Below, one piece after another: positions 45,595 through 54,679 of a stretch of 64,000 bases of DNA. The first letter of the stretch is position 1. Every line of letters starts with the position of its first letter. A program made the position numbers and the translations under genes. The notes beneath the pieces were generated by a model. It saw only the letters and a program-made list of their open reading frames with translations. It did no database searches and was not told the DNA's origin. The DNA is from Fonticella tunisiensis (GTDB lineage Bacteria; Bacillota; Clostridia; Clostridiales; Caloramatoraceae): assembly GCF_004364155.1 (NCBI RefSeq), contig NZ_SOAZ01000011.1:35563-99562 (forward strand), written 5' to 3'.

Positions 45595-45730
45595 TTAACT
45601 CGTTATGCCGAGCCTTAGAACCTCTGTGCGCAAGCGTAGTTGTGAGAGCAATATATTTTTATCGCAGCGCCTACCTGTAGGTATTTTCTGCTTTTATTCC
45701 AACGAACTTTTCAGAGTAGTACAACAAGTA
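45595..45730. repeat. long palindrome repeat, copy C (short form)
   Basis: Bounded by TTAACTCGTTATGCCGAG and TAGTACAACAAGTAAA. It carries the same AGAACCTCTGTGCGCAAGCG and TATTTTTATCGCAGC blocks as copy A and the TTCTGCTTTTATTCCAACG block of copy D. It corresponds to one arm of the palindrome. Confidence 0.7.
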
Positions 45731-45830
45731 AAATTAACATAATGTTAAAACTATGAAGGAAATCATACTGCTTTATAGAATTCTTTAATAAATATAAAGC
45801 TTAATCATAAAGTACTATGGGGGGAAAACT

Positions 45831-46098
45831 ATGCAAATAAAAAAGCCTGCAAGGGCAGGTACGATGGAATCAAACGATATATACATTATTAGTACAGCCA
45901 AAGGACGGTGGAGTAGAAATAAACCTCGAAGAAAAGCTAAAGGGAACAAATCTGACGATTATGACAATAGAGGAGCTTAAAAATATTGCGGAAGAAATGA
46001 CAGGAAAGCCTGAGGGGATAGAGTTTGAGGATAGGATTTAAGCAGTTGTTGAGTGCAGGGATGGAACGGTTATTGACGTTGTGAGGAAAATCAAATAG
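45831..46098 (+). pseudogene. decayed citrate lyase genes (citD start fused to citF end)
   Basis: ATG 45831 behind GGGGGGA begins MQIKKPARAGTMESND, the start of citrate lyase acyl-carrier subunit CitD. After about 22 codons a frameshift is needed to continue (QPKDGGVEINLEEKL). The next segment (IMTIEELKNIAEEMTGKP, GIEFEDRI, then VVECRDGTVIDVVRKIK) matches the C-terminus of the alpha subunit CitF, broken by an in-frame TAA. A deletion has therefore joined citD to the end of citF and removed citE. The intact citC follows 50 bp later. Confidence 0.75.
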
Positions 46099-46147
46099 GT
46101 TTTAGTGCTTGATTGGCCGTCCCAAATAATTTTAGACAGGTGGTTTT

Positions 46148-47179
46148 ATGTATATGTATAATTTAGATATTAAGAATATAGATTTGAATGATAGCAATGA
46201 AAAACATCAAGTCGAAGCTTTTCTCGAAAAATTTAATTTAATTCTCGATAGCGATATTGAATGTACTTTTGTTGCAAAGTTCAACGATGAAATAGTCGGC
46301 ACCTGTTCAAGCTCAGGGAATGTTTTAAAATGTTTTGCTGTAGATGGAGACCTTCAGGGAGAAGGTATTGCTTCAAAGCTAATAACTCATATTACAAACC
46401 TTCTTTTCGATAAGGGTATATATGAAACCTTCATTTTCACAAAGCCTAAAAACATAACTATATTCAAGGGAATGGGATATTATGAGGTTTATTCAACAGG
46501 GGAAGTTTCTCTTCTTGAAGGTGGAATGGCAAATGTAAAAAGATATGTTGAAAGCATGTTAAAAAAAAATGGACTCGGCAATGGAAAAAAGGCTGCCCTT
46601 GTTATGAACTGCAATCCCTTTACACTGGGTCATAGATACCTCATAGAAACTGCATCAAAGGAAAACGATGAGGTTGTGGTGTTTGTTGTTGAGGAGGATA
46701 AATCCATTTTTCCATTTAAAGCAAGGTTTCAACTTGTAAAAAAAGGAGTAGAAGGACTTAAAAACGTTCATGTTGTTCCTGGAGGGCATTATATAATATC
46801 CTCAAATACCTTTCCCTCCTACTTTTTAAAGCGGGAGGATGAAAGGCTTTCAGCATATACTATGTTGGATGCGGGAATATTTGGAAAATACATTGCCCCT
46901 GTATTTAACATTGTAAAAAGATACGTGGGAACTGAACCCTACTGTCCAATGACAAACAGTTATAATGCTGCACTGAATGAGATACTTCCGGGATATGGAG
47001 TTGAGGTAAGGCTTATACCAAGGCTTGAGATAGATGGAGTTGCTGTAAGTGCATCTACGGTTAGAAACCTTATTAAAGATGGTGAAATGGAGAAGGTAAG
47101 GTCGTTTGTACCTGAGACAACCTATGAATTTCTTGTTTCAGATGAGGCAAATGATATAATGGATAGGCTGAGAAAATGA
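46148..47179 (+). CDS. citC: [citrate (pro-3S)-lyase] ligase CitC
   Basis: Acetylates the prosthetic group of citrate lyase using acetate and ATP (343 aa). It has an N-terminal GNAT-like domain (about 1-130, CFAVDGDLQGEGIASKLI) and a C-terminal nucleotidyltransferase domain with MNCNPFTLGHRYLIE (the HxGH-type motif) and VSASTVRNLI. It looks intact, although its substrate subunits next door are pseudogenes. ATG 46148 or 46154; AGGTGG suits the second slightly better. Confidence 0.92.
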   Translation: MYMYNLDIKNIDLNDSNEKHQVEAFLEKFNLILDSDIECTFVAKFNDEIVGTCSSSGNVLKCFAVDGDLQGEGIASKLITHITNLLFDKGIYETFIFTKPKNITIFKGMGYYEVYSTGEVSLLEGGMANVKRYVESMLKKNGLGNGKKAALVMNCNPFTLGHRYLIETASKENDEVVVFVVEEDKSIFPFKARFQLVKKGVEGLKNVHVVPGGHYIISSNTFPSYFLKREDERLSAYTMLDAGIFGKYIAPVFNIVKRYVGTEPYCPMTNSYNAALNEILPGYGVEVRLIPRLEIDGVAVSASTVRNLIKDGEMEKVRSFVPETTYEFLVSDEANDIMDRLRK

Positions 47180-47204
47180 AATACTAAGCGCTGCCTTGGG
47201 CTTT

Positions 47205-47262
47205 AAAGGTGCTTCGATAAAAATATATTCCATTCACTGATATGTTTGTGCAGGGAAGTTCT
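47205..47262. repeat. fragment of the palindrome repeat, copy F
   Basis: GCTTCGATAAAAATATATTC, then CATTCACTGATATG and GAAGTTCTAA, match the left arm of copy E (51462-51511) with several changes. It lies just after citC. Confidence 0.45.
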
Positions 47263-47413
47263 AATTTTTATATGAAAGAGGAGTTGAATTTAAAAAACTT
47301 AAAAATCAATTAAAAAGTGCTTATAAATTTCTTTGAAAAACAAAATACTCCAATGTCATATAATCTTATAATGCATACAATAAAATTGAACTCATATTCA
47401 TCTGGAGGTTAAA

Positions 47414-47887
47414 ATGTGTAATAACATGTGTCCCTATTGGTGTGCAGGTACAAATCCCATGTGCCATTACTATACTAGTTACAGAAATCAGCCCTATGAT
47501 ATTCCTGAAGAAGAGGATGAATTTGAAAATTATACAATGGAAAGTACTGAGGAGAACGATTTTAAGGATATTGATTACTATATGGAAGAGGATCTCATGA
47601 GACATCCTCATCATCCGAAGGCCAGCTTCACGACTGAAGAGGCGATAGAAATTGCAAGGGAACTGGGAATAGATTTTACAAAGTTTGATGTTGAGCAGTT
47701 CAGGATGGGCCTTGACGTTGAACTGGAGCATGGAACGAGGAACCCTAAAACGGACGTTACGGGGGATGACCCAATACTTACAGGGAAAATAGCCCTTGCG
47801 CACTTAAATGAATTTTCAGATTATTATACAAGGCTTGCTAAAATGGAGGCATGCATAAGTGAAGAAGTTTTGGAGCATGGAAAGTAA
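47414..47887 (+). CDS. DUF5661-type protein with Cys-rich N-terminus
   Basis: 157 residues. The C-terminal 90 match the DUF5661 pattern (FTTEEAIEIARELGIDFTKF, VELEHGTRNP, LTGKIALAHLNEFSDYYTRL). The first 20 residues are Cys/Met/Tyr-rich (MCNNMCPYWCAGTNPMC), and an acidic stretch links the two. Proteins of this kind often sit with spore or redox genes, but no function is established. GGAGG lies about 8 nt before the start. Confidence 0.78.
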   Translation: MCNNMCPYWCAGTNPMCHYYTSYRNQPYDIPEEEDEFENYTMESTEENDFKDIDYYMEEDLMRHPHHPKASFTTEEAIEIARELGIDFTKFDVEQFRMGLDVELEHGTRNPKTDVTGDDPILTGKIALAHLNEFSDYYTRLAKMEACISEEVLEHGK

Positions 47888-47919
47888 AGATAAGATGAAG
47901 TGACATGGTTTGGACCGCA

Positions 47920-48119
47920 GGGGGAGGTTCTAGAGCTCTGGGGGCTGATAAGTCAAATGGATTCACGAACCTTCTTAGGCTGTGGGAATCCGGTGCCATA
48001 GAACCTCTTTGCGAAGCGTAGCAGCGGCTGGAATATATTTTTTATCGCAGCGTCAGTTTGCATATATTTTCTGCTTTTATTCCAACGGACTTTTCAGAAT
48101 AGTACAACGGATTAAGTTA
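47920..48119. repeat. long palindrome repeat, copy D
   Basis: The right end TAGTACAACGGATTAAGTTA and the blocks AGAACCTCTTTGCGAAGCG, TATTTTTTATCGCAGCG and TTCTGCTTTTATTCCAACG match copies A and C. The left boundary is unclear. It fills the gap between the DUF5661 and DUF2680 genes. Confidence 0.65.
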
Positions 48120-48153
48120 GAGGCAGGTTTCTTAGTTATTAGAAGCCTGCCTC
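48120..48153 (-). terminator. hairpin after the DUF2680 gene
   Basis: AGGCAGGTTTCT/AGAAGCCTGCCT, 12 bp with one wobble and an 8-nt loop. The T tract is poor, so efficiency is uncertain. Confidence 0.55.
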
Positions 48154-48157
48154 CAAA

Positions 48158-48502
48158 TTATTGATTTTGTGAGCTGTAAAATCCACCCATCATGCCGGGA
48201 CCGAAGCTGCCTTTAAAGTTTTGACCATTAGGGCCAAATCCCCCAAAACCGCCGGCGCAAGTCCCAGGTCCAAATCCATTTTCCTTATGCCACTTTTCCA
48301 TATAATCAAAATGTTCATTCCATGCCTTTGCCTGATCAGGTGTGAGCCTTCCATCCTTAACCGCCTGTTCCACCTGTTCCTTTTTGAAGTTAATCATGTC
48401 CTTAAACCATTGAGGGGTGTCGATACCTGCTGCAAGGGCGAAGCCAGAGAATATAATTAGAAGCAGGGCTGAAGAAGCGATAACCTTTAAAGATTTTTTC
48501 AT
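48158..48502 (-). CDS. DUF2680 (YckD-like) secreted protein
   Basis: 114 residues with a signal peptide (MKKSLKVIASSALLLIIFSGFALA) and a short helical DUF2680 segment (FKKEQVEQAVKDGRLTPDQAKAWNEHFDYME), then a Gly/Phe/Met-rich tail (GGFGGFGPNGQ; GPGMMGGF). The family is extracellular, of unknown function, and often lies next to two-component systems, as here. Confidence 0.82.
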   Translation of the reverse strand: MKKSLKVIASSALLLIIFSGFALAAGIDTPQWFKDMINFKKEQVEQAVKDGRLTPDQAKAWNEHFDYMEKWHKENGFGPGTCAGGFGGFGPNGQNFKGSFGPGMMGGFYSSQNQ

Positions 48503-48755
48503 ATAAACTCCTCCCTATTAACTTATTTTTATCATGGTTTTATTATATGGGGAGATTGTGGAGCAAATATGGAGAATTTTCTTCACACTTCCTTCATAAT
48601 TCGCAGTTATAATAAGGGTAAAGATGAGAAAGGATGAATATGTATGATGCTTTTATGGATGTTTTGAAGATGAGCATGCAAAAAGAAGAGTCCTAGAATG
48701 ATTAAGTATATTTTTTAATTTTTAAAAAGATATTATAATATAAGGAGGAATTGTT

Positions 48756-48998
48756 ATGATGAGATGGTACGCAGATGGATATTCGGTTTGGTGGATATTC
48801 ATGATCTTAAGAATGGTTATAGGAACAGCTCTGGTCATAGGAGGAGTTATTTTCCTTTTGAGGCTTATAAAAAGAGAAAATCCAATAGGCTACAGAAACT
48901 ATAACAGAGCCCTTGAAATACTGGATGAAAAATTTGCAAGTGGAGAGATTAGCGAAGAAGAATATTTAAGAAAAAAGAAGATACTTAAAGATAGCTAG
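48756..48998 (+). CDS. SHOCT-domain small membrane protein
   Basis: 80 residues: an N-terminal membrane helix (about 12-38) and a C-terminal SHOCT domain (RALEILDEKFASGEISEEEYLRKKKIL), a short oligomerisation motif. RBS AAGGAGG. It is followed by a terminator and then the response-regulator gene. SHOCT proteins often share loci with DUF2680 proteins and sensor kinases. Confidence 0.82.
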   Translation: MMRWYADGYSVWWIFMILRMVIGTALVIGGVIFLLRLIKRENPIGYRNYNRALEILDEKFASGEISEEEYLRKKKILKDS

Positions 48999-49027
48999 GG
49001 AATCACTCTAGCTATCTTTGTATATTT
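48987..49027 (+). terminator. terminator after the SHOCT gene
   Basis: A 12-bp perfect stem AAAGATAGCTAG/CTAGCTATCTTT spanning the stop codon, with a short T-rich tail. The T tract is modest, so some read-through into the regulator is possible. Confidence 0.7.
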
Positions 49028-49047
49028 AATATAGGGAGTAGGAGAGT

Positions 49048-49746
49048 ATGAATAAAAAAAGGATTCTTGTTGTTGATGATGAGCTCAAGATAGTTGAGGT
49101 TGTTAAGGCATATCTTGAAAAGGAAGGGTTTGAGGTATTAATAGCCTCGGATGGAGAGAGGGCACTTCAAATATTTAACGAGGAACCGATACATCTTATA
49201 GTCCTTGATCTTATGCTTCCGAAAATTTCCGGTGAAGAGGTTTGCAAAAGGATAAGAACAAAGTCTGATGTACCTATAATTATGCTTACGGCTAAAATCG
49301 AAGAGGATGATAAAATAGAGGGCCTTGCAATAGGAGCCGATGATTACATTACAAAACCATTTAGCGGCAGGGAGCTTGTATCAAGGGTAAGGGCCCTTCT
49401 GAGAAGAGCGTACAGGGAAAGCGATCCCCTTGCGGATTATCTAACATTTAATAACGGAGATCTTGAGGTTGATATTAAAAGGTTTGAGGTAAAAAAGAGA
49501 GGAGAGAATGCGGCATTAACTCCCAATGAGTTCAAGATACTGTCTGTTCTTCTTTCAAATCCAGGTCAGGTGTTTACACGGGAGCAGCTTGTAGAAAAAG
49601 CCTTTGGCTATGACTATGAAGGGTTTGATAGAACTGTAGACACGCATATCAAAAATATCAGGCATAAAATTGAAGACGATCCTAAAAATCCTGCCTATAT
49701 CCTAACGGTATACGGAGTAGGGTATAAATTTGGAGGTAGCCGATGA
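49048..49746 (+). CDS. OmpR-family response regulator
   Basis: 232 residues. Receiver domain with acidic DDE pocket (RILVVDDELKI), phospho-acceptor Asp in IVLDLMLPKISG, Thr in IIMLTAK and Lys in ITKPFSGRE. The C-terminal winged helix includes ALTPNEFKILSVLLSNPGQVFTREQL. It overlaps its kinase by 4 bp. Targets are unknown; the SHOCT and DUF2680 genes upstream are candidates by position. Confidence 0.93.
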   Translation: MNKKRILVVDDELKIVEVVKAYLEKEGFEVLIASDGERALQIFNEEPIHLIVLDLMLPKISGEEVCKRIRTKSDVPIIMLTAKIEEDDKIEGLAIGADDYITKPFSGRELVSRVRALLRRAYRESDPLADYLTFNNGDLEVDIKRFEVKKRGENAALTPNEFKILSVLLSNPGQVFTREQLVEKAFGYDYEGFDRTVDTHIKNIRHKIEDDPKNPAYILTVYGVGYKFGGSR

Positions 49747-51125
49747 TCATTTCACTGGGAAAAAAGTTAGCAATAAGCTTTTTACTTGCAATAATAATGT
49801 CTATATTAACAGTTGGCATAATATCAAACAGAATGATAGATAAAAGGTTTGATGAGTATTTGCAGAGTGAACATAGGGATAGAATAAATAAAATTGTTGG
49901 CCTTATAGGTGATATGTATAACACCCAAAATGGACAAATTATTTCCGAAGAAATATCAAGGTATGCCATGATGGAAAATCTATATATAGAAGTTAAGGAT
50001 GATAAAGGTAATGTTATATATAGGTCGGGTAAGGATTATCTGCTCCATAAGGGAATGATGAATGGCATGATGAAAAATATGATGAGAAGACATGGTAATA
50101 TAAACCCTGGTAAATATATTGAGGAAAAGTTTCCACTAAATAAAGATGGCAAGCAGAGTGGAACCATTATAGTTGGGTATTTTGGAAGCTTTAATGTGAG
50201 TGAGCAGGATTTAGGGTTTAAGGATACGCTTAACCGGGCCCTTATTATTTCTACAAGTGCAGCTCTTCTATTCGGGCTTATTATAAGTTTTATTCTTTCA
50301 AAGCAGCTTTCAAACCCTCTTGTAAAAATAACAAAGATAGCTGATGAGATGAGGGATGGCAATCTTGAGATAAGATCCGATATTAAAAGCAGCACCCTTG
50401 AAATAAACCATCTCTCAAGTTCTATGAATTACCTTGCAGAAACATTAAGCAATCAGGAAATGCTGAGAAAAAGGATGACATCGGATATGGCCCATGAGAT
50501 AAGGACTCCACTTACCACCCTTCAGACCTATCTTGAAGCCATGATGGACGGAATATGGGAGCCTACTTTTGAAAGGCTTCAAAGCTGTTATGAAGAGATT
50601 CAAAGGATTACAAAACTTACAGATGACCTTAGAAATCTGGCAAAACTTGAGCAGTCAACCCTTGGACTTTACAAAAGCAGGTTTGACCTGTCATCAGATT
50701 TAGAAAGGATAATCGACTCCTTTAAGCCCCTTTTTAAAAAGAAAAATATCGCTTTAAAGGGTTATATAAGCCAGGGGATAGAGATCAATATGGACAGAGA
50801 TAAGCTAAAGCAGATAATGCATAACCTTTTGTCAAATGCATACAAATATACCGGTGAAAATGGAACCGTGGAGGTGCTTTTAACAAGGGAGAACAAATGG
50901 GCTATAATAAAGGTTAAGGATAATGGAATAGGCATATCTGAAAAGGACATTCCATTTATATTTGAAAGGTTTTATCGGGGGGATGTATCAAGAAACAGGG
51001 AAACCGGTGGAGCTGGAATAGGGCTTGCTATTACAAAGAACCTCGTGTCAGCCCATGGAGGGAAAATAGAGGTTGAAAGTCAGGAGGGTAAGGGAAGCGT
51101 TTTTACGGTAAAACTTCCTTTATAG
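49743..51125 (+). CDS. sensor histidine kinase
   Basis: 460 residues. Two membrane helices (about 6-28 and 162-184) flank an external domain with a Met/His-rich stretch (HKGMMNGMMKNMMRRHGN), which might bind metal. HAMP, then HisKA with the phospho-His in SDMAHEIRTPLTTL, and the HATPase with N, G1 (VKDNGIGISEKD) and G2 (GGAGIGLAI) boxes. Translationally coupled to the regulator. Confidence 0.92.
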   Translation: MIISLGKKLAISFLLAIIMSILTVGIISNRMIDKRFDEYLQSEHRDRINKIVGLIGDMYNTQNGQIISEEISRYAMMENLYIEVKDDKGNVIYRSGKDYLLHKGMMNGMMKNMMRRHGNINPGKYIEEKFPLNKDGKQSGTIIVGYFGSFNVSEQDLGFKDTLNRALIISTSAALLFGLIISFILSKQLSNPLVKITKIADEMRDGNLEIRSDIKSSTLEINHLSSSMNYLAETLSNQEMLRKRMTSDMAHEIRTPLTTLQTYLEAMMDGIWEPTFERLQSCYEEIQRITKLTDDLRNLAKLEQSTLGLYKSRFDLSSDLERIIDSFKPLFKKKNIALKGYISQGIEINMDRDKLKQIMHNLLSNAYKYTGENGTVEVLLTRENKWAIIKVKDNGIGISEKDIPFIFERFYRGDVSRNRETGGAGIGLAITKNLVSAHGGKIEVESQEGKGSVFTVKLPL

Positions 51126-51300
51126 TTATAGGACTTTAGGCGGGGACAATTGTAAATGAAAATAACGTTGTTCTAATTATAAGCCATTTGATATATAATT
51201 AATCTGAATCTTCCATTCAAACTCCAGTGTATGATATTTCCATAGAGTGTAAGTTTTATAATGTAAGTGAGCTTTTACTGTTTGTGAAAGGAGGATTTCC

Positions 51301-51420
51301 GTGAAAGGTTCATCAGTAAAGAGTAAAAAAAGCAAAAGGAATAATACTATAATAAGAGTTGTTTCATGGATAATGATAGTTGCTTTTATTGGGGGTTTTT
51401 TCTACACCATGATAAGATAA
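51301..51420 (+). CDS. DUF4044-like 39-residue membrane peptide
   Basis: GTG start at 51301 with a strong AAAGGAGG site 8 nt upstream. Basic N-terminus (KSKKSKRNN), then one membrane helix (VVSWIMIVAFIGGFFYTMI). This layout matches DUF4044 peptides, which lie close to mltG in many Firmicutes, as here (mltG at 51756). Function unknown. Confidence 0.7.
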   Translation: MKGSSVKSKKSKRNNTIIRVVSWIMIVAFIGGFFYTMIR

Positions 51421-51426
51421 TATAAT

Positions 51427-51684
51427 TTAACTTGTTGTGCTAGATAAATTTACAGATCGGCGCTGCGATAAAAAATATATTTCATTCACCAGCACGCTTA
51501 GCAAAGAAGTTCTAAGGCTCGGGACTTGAAAAGTCAAGAACTTTCGTTAACTCGCCCAGCTCAAACAAACGAAAGTTCTAGGATTTTTCTGCATCCCTTC
51601 GCCTAGAACTTCTAATTGCCCGCTTTATGTGAACTTCATATATTTTTATCTCCGCTCAGCCCCTGAACTAGCACAATGAGTTAA
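51427..51684. repeat. long imperfect-palindrome repeat, copy E (best-defined)
   Basis: 258 bp between TTAACTTGTTGTGCTAG and CTAGCACAATGAGTTAA, a nearly perfect 17-bp terminal inverted repeat. The two arms are imperfect reverse complements (GCTGCGATAAAAAATATATT on the left, TATATTTTTATCTCCGCT on the right), with a central GAAAGTTCTAGG segment. No ORF. It separates the DUF4044 gene from mltG. Confidence 0.78.
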
Positions 51685-51755
51685 TTTAAAGTGCCCATTC
51701 GTGTCTGGGTGGGCATTCTTTATATATTAATATTAAGTATTAGTAGGTTGAGAAT

Positions 51756-52760
51756 ATGAAAAGAATTATTATATTTATTTCTCTTTTATTTATTTTAGCC
51801 ATTATCGCGAGTACTTCAATCCATATAATAAGAAGGTACAGCCAAACGATAAATACTGGCAGTGTATATTTAGTAATTAAAGAAGGACAGTCCCTGGAGG
51901 ATATATCTAAAATTTTGTTAGATAGAAAAGTAATTAGGTCTTCAAGGTATTTTATATACTATGGAAAAATAAAAGGCTTTGACAAAAAAATAAAGCCTGG
52001 AAACTATATATTATCCCCAGGCCTTAAAGTAGAGGGTATATTTAAAAAATTTCAAAGTGGTATTTCAGATTTTGAGATAGTTACTATTCCTGAGGGGTTC
52101 ACTTTATACCAAATAGCCAGCAGGCTTGAAGAAAGGAATCTGGTAAAAAAAGATAGTTTTATAAACATAAAGCTTGATGAAATAGACAGAAGAAAACTCA
52201 TAACCCCTGGTAAAGGTGTATATTATGAGGCTGAAGGCTTCCTTTTTCCTGATACGTATTACGTACCAAAGGATTTATCTGAAAAAGAAATTGCAGAGCT
52301 TATGTTCCACAGATTTGAGTCTGTTTTTTCGGAAAAATACGGGCAGAGGGCAAAGGAGCTTGGACTTAGTATAAATGATGTGGTAACTATAGCGTCCCTT
52401 ATAGAGAGGGAAGCAGCTAACGATGAAGAAAGAAAACGAATATCTGGAGTAATATATAACCGAATTAAAAGGGAAATGCCACTCCAGATCGATGCATCTG
52501 TTATTTATGCCATAACAAAGGGGGAGAGGAATATAGGAAGGCTTTACAAAAGCAATCTCAAATTTGAGTCAAAATATAATACGTATTTATACAGGGGGCT
52601 TCCACCTGGACCTATAGCATCTCCAGGCAGGCTTTCTATTGAAGCAGCTCTTTATCCAGAAGAGCATGATTACCTGTATTATGTCCTTGGAAATAATGGG
52701 CATGTGTTCAGCAGGACCTATGAGGAGCACGTTAAAAATGTGAATAAATACATTAAGTAA
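51756..52760 (+). CDS. mltG: endolytic murein transglycosylase MltG
   Basis: A membrane-anchored YceG-like enzyme (334 aa) that cuts nascent peptidoglycan strands and sets glycan length. N-terminal membrane helix (3-25), a LysM-like segment (VIKEGQSLEDISKILLDRKV), then the catalytic domain with FLFPDTYYVPK, the active Glu in IASLIEREA, ASVIYAI and YRGLPPGPIASPG. RBS weak (GTAGGTTGAG). A little shorter than the E. coli enzyme. Confidence 0.93.
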   Translation: MKRIIIFISLLFILAIIASTSIHIIRRYSQTINTGSVYLVIKEGQSLEDISKILLDRKVIRSSRYFIYYGKIKGFDKKIKPGNYILSPGLKVEGIFKKFQSGISDFEIVTIPEGFTLYQIASRLEERNLVKKDSFINIKLDEIDRRKLITPGKGVYYEAEGFLFPDTYYVPKDLSEKEIAELMFHRFESVFSEKYGQRAKELGLSINDVVTIASLIEREAANDEERKRISGVIYNRIKREMPLQIDASVIYAITKGERNIGRLYKSNLKFESKYNTYLYRGLPPGPIASPGRLSIEAALYPEEHDYLYYVLGNNGHVFSRTYEEHVKNVNKYIK

Positions 52761-52838
52761 AGCCATGATTTATCAGAATATGTTGGAAAATGCTCCATAG
52801 GTTTAACTTTTTTTATTGTAACTGACTATACACGACAT

Positions 52839-54011
52839 TTATGATTCATATGATTCAAAGGTTCCTAAAACAACTGGTTTATAGTTTTTAACCATCACTC
52901 TTCCCTTTGATATTACGGTATGAGGTTTAATATTCTTGTCAAGCAGAACTATGTCTGCATCAAAGCCCTCTGCAACTTTTCCTTTAGAATGGAATTTGAG
53001 AAGTTTTGCGGGGGATGATGTAAAGGGAATAAGGGCAATTTCAAGGGGAATACCGGTTTCAACACAGCCCTGAAGTATTTCTATGTTAGTTTTTGGAAGG
53101 CCTATACCCATCTTGATAAGTTTTCCTTTTTCATCGAATATGGGCATGCTTCCTCCTGCATCGGAGCTCATGGTTATGTTATAAGGAGAAATACCTTCAT
53201 TAAGCATTGTCTTATACGCCTCAACAGGATGGATAGCATCGTCTCCCTCAGGTTTAATTCCGGTTGTTATATCAATAAAACCGCCTTCACGGGCATATTC
53301 GATGGATTGCTTAAACAGCATACTATTTCGGTTTATATGGGTAGGAAGAAGGTTTTCATGGGGGATCTCCGTGTTTCTGGTTAGATCGAAAAGCGGGTTA
53401 AGGCCTGCTTTTCCGTCTCCAACATGCATGTGAAGTATTCCGCATTTTCCAGAGAGCATTCCTCCAACTCTGGCTTCGCTTGCAAGATGTATGAGATCCC
53501 TTTCCGATGGATGGCTGCCGCGGTGATCCGATATGGCAATCTCACCAATTCCTATAACCTTGTCTATTAATACGATATCAGTTCTTGGACTGTCCGTGAG
53601 GGTTCTTGTTGGAACCTGGTAACATCCTGTCCATGTATATGTTGTTATTCCCTCTATTTCCAAGCTTCTTGCCTTTGCAATAAGATTTGCCATATTTCGA
53701 GTTGTTCCGTCGGTTCCAAGTAGCCCTACACAGGTAGTGATGCCATTAAGAGTAAAGGCTGTAAGGTTTAATTCCGGAGTTCGCGTTGTATAGCCGCCTT
53801 CTCCTCCACCTCCAATTATATGGACGTGGAGATCGATTATGCCCGGTATCGCAGTTAAACCCTCACCGTCAATGACTTCAACTTCGGGAAAGTTTTTATC
53901 AGGCACTGCAATTTCGCCTGATATATAAATTATTTTGTCGCTTGAAATTAATATGCTTTTTTTACCCATATAATCTGGTGAGTAAATGGAAGGAGATTTA
54001 ATTAAAAGCAT
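52839..54011 (-). CDS. iadA: beta-aspartyl (isoaspartyl) dipeptidase
   Basis: A metal-dependent amidohydrolase (390 aa) that splits isoaspartyl dipeptides released from damaged proteins. Metal ligands are visible in DLHVHIIGGGGEGG, LHMHVGDGKAGL, THINRN and SSDAGGS, and the usual flexible-loop Gly run is present. Single gene, convergent with mltG. GAGGTGA precedes the ATG at 54011. Confidence 0.92.
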   Translation of the reverse strand: MLLIKSPSIYSPDYMGKKSILISSDKIIYISGEIAVPDKNFPEVEVIDGEGLTAIPGIIDLHVHIIGGGGEGGYTTRTPELNLTAFTLNGITTCVGLLGTDGTTRNMANLIAKARSLEIEGITTYTWTGCYQVPTRTLTDSPRTDIVLIDKVIGIGEIAISDHRGSHPSERDLIHLASEARVGGMLSGKCGILHMHVGDGKAGLNPLFDLTRNTEIPHENLLPTHINRNSMLFKQSIEYAREGGFIDITTGIKPEGDDAIHPVEAYKTMLNEGISPYNITMSSDAGGSMPIFDEKGKLIKMGIGLPKTNIEILQGCVETGIPLEIALIPFTSSPAKLLKFHSKGKVAEGFDADIVLLDKNIKPHTVISKGRVMVKNYKPVVLGTFESYES

Positions 54012-54137
54012 CGCATCACCTCAAATATCATTGATAAATATTAAGTAAATTTGAAGCTTTAACATTACAAATTATGTAAAAATATTTATTGATTAAATTT
54101 TACATTATTCAGGTCATTATTAAAATATCTCTTATAT

Positions 54138-54164
54138 AAAAAAACGCCAAAAAGGCGTTTTTTA
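54138..54164 (-). terminator. terminator of the DUF1657 gene
   Basis: AAAAAACGCC/GGCGTTTTTT with an A-rich loop, directly after the stop; works on either strand. Confidence 0.85.
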
Positions 54165-54449
54165 TAGCTCAGGAATTTCATCTTTTTCAACGTCATTCTG
54201 TAGAGCCTGAAGATTTTGCTGTTGCTTAGCTTGATTCTGCTGAGCCTGTGGCTGATATTGAGGTTCTTCGCTCATCACGTAGTTTATCCTATTTTGCAGC
54301 ATATCCTCAGCCTGCTTAATAGTATCTGCAATCTGATTGAACATTTGTTTGGCATTTTGATCATCTGTATCCATAGAAAATGTTCTGCAGTTGGATTCAC
54401 TGGACTTTAGCATTTCAAGAGTCTGGTTTAATTTATTTATTACAGTCAT
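54162..54449 (-). CDS. DUF1657 protein
   Basis: 95 residues: MTVINKLNQTLEMLKSSESN, MDTDDQNAKQMFNQIADTI, then a Gln-rich tail (QPQAQQNQAKQQQNLQ). DUF1657 is a short helical family linked in many Firmicutes with spoVA/DUF421 genes; those are not nearby here. The ATG at 54449 follows GAGGAGGC. The frame is open far upstream, but that stretch crosses the tRNA-Gly gene and is not one gene. Confidence 0.82.
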   Translation of the reverse strand: MTVINKLNQTLEMLKSSESNCRTFSMDTDDQNAKQMFNQIADTIKQAEDMLQNRINYVMSEEPQYQPQAQQNQAKQQQNLQALQNDVEKDEIPEL

Positions 54450-54679
54450 AAATATGCCTCCTCGAATTTGTTTACAAGATATATTATTATCAATTAATAT
54501 AAATGTATGTAGGGAATATGTAGTATCGTTGTAAAAAAACAAATTGCTAGAACAATAATGATATAAAAAGATATATTTAGAAAATGAGGAAAATTTCATA
54601 TTAAAATAATAATTTTCTGAATAAAACCTTAAATATACAATTGAAAAACAATAAAAATCAAAATATAATATAAATTGAT

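Noticed and set aside
48638..48696. 18-20-codon frame before the SHOCT gene
   Set aside because: Too short, only a weak upstream AAAGG, no family likeness.
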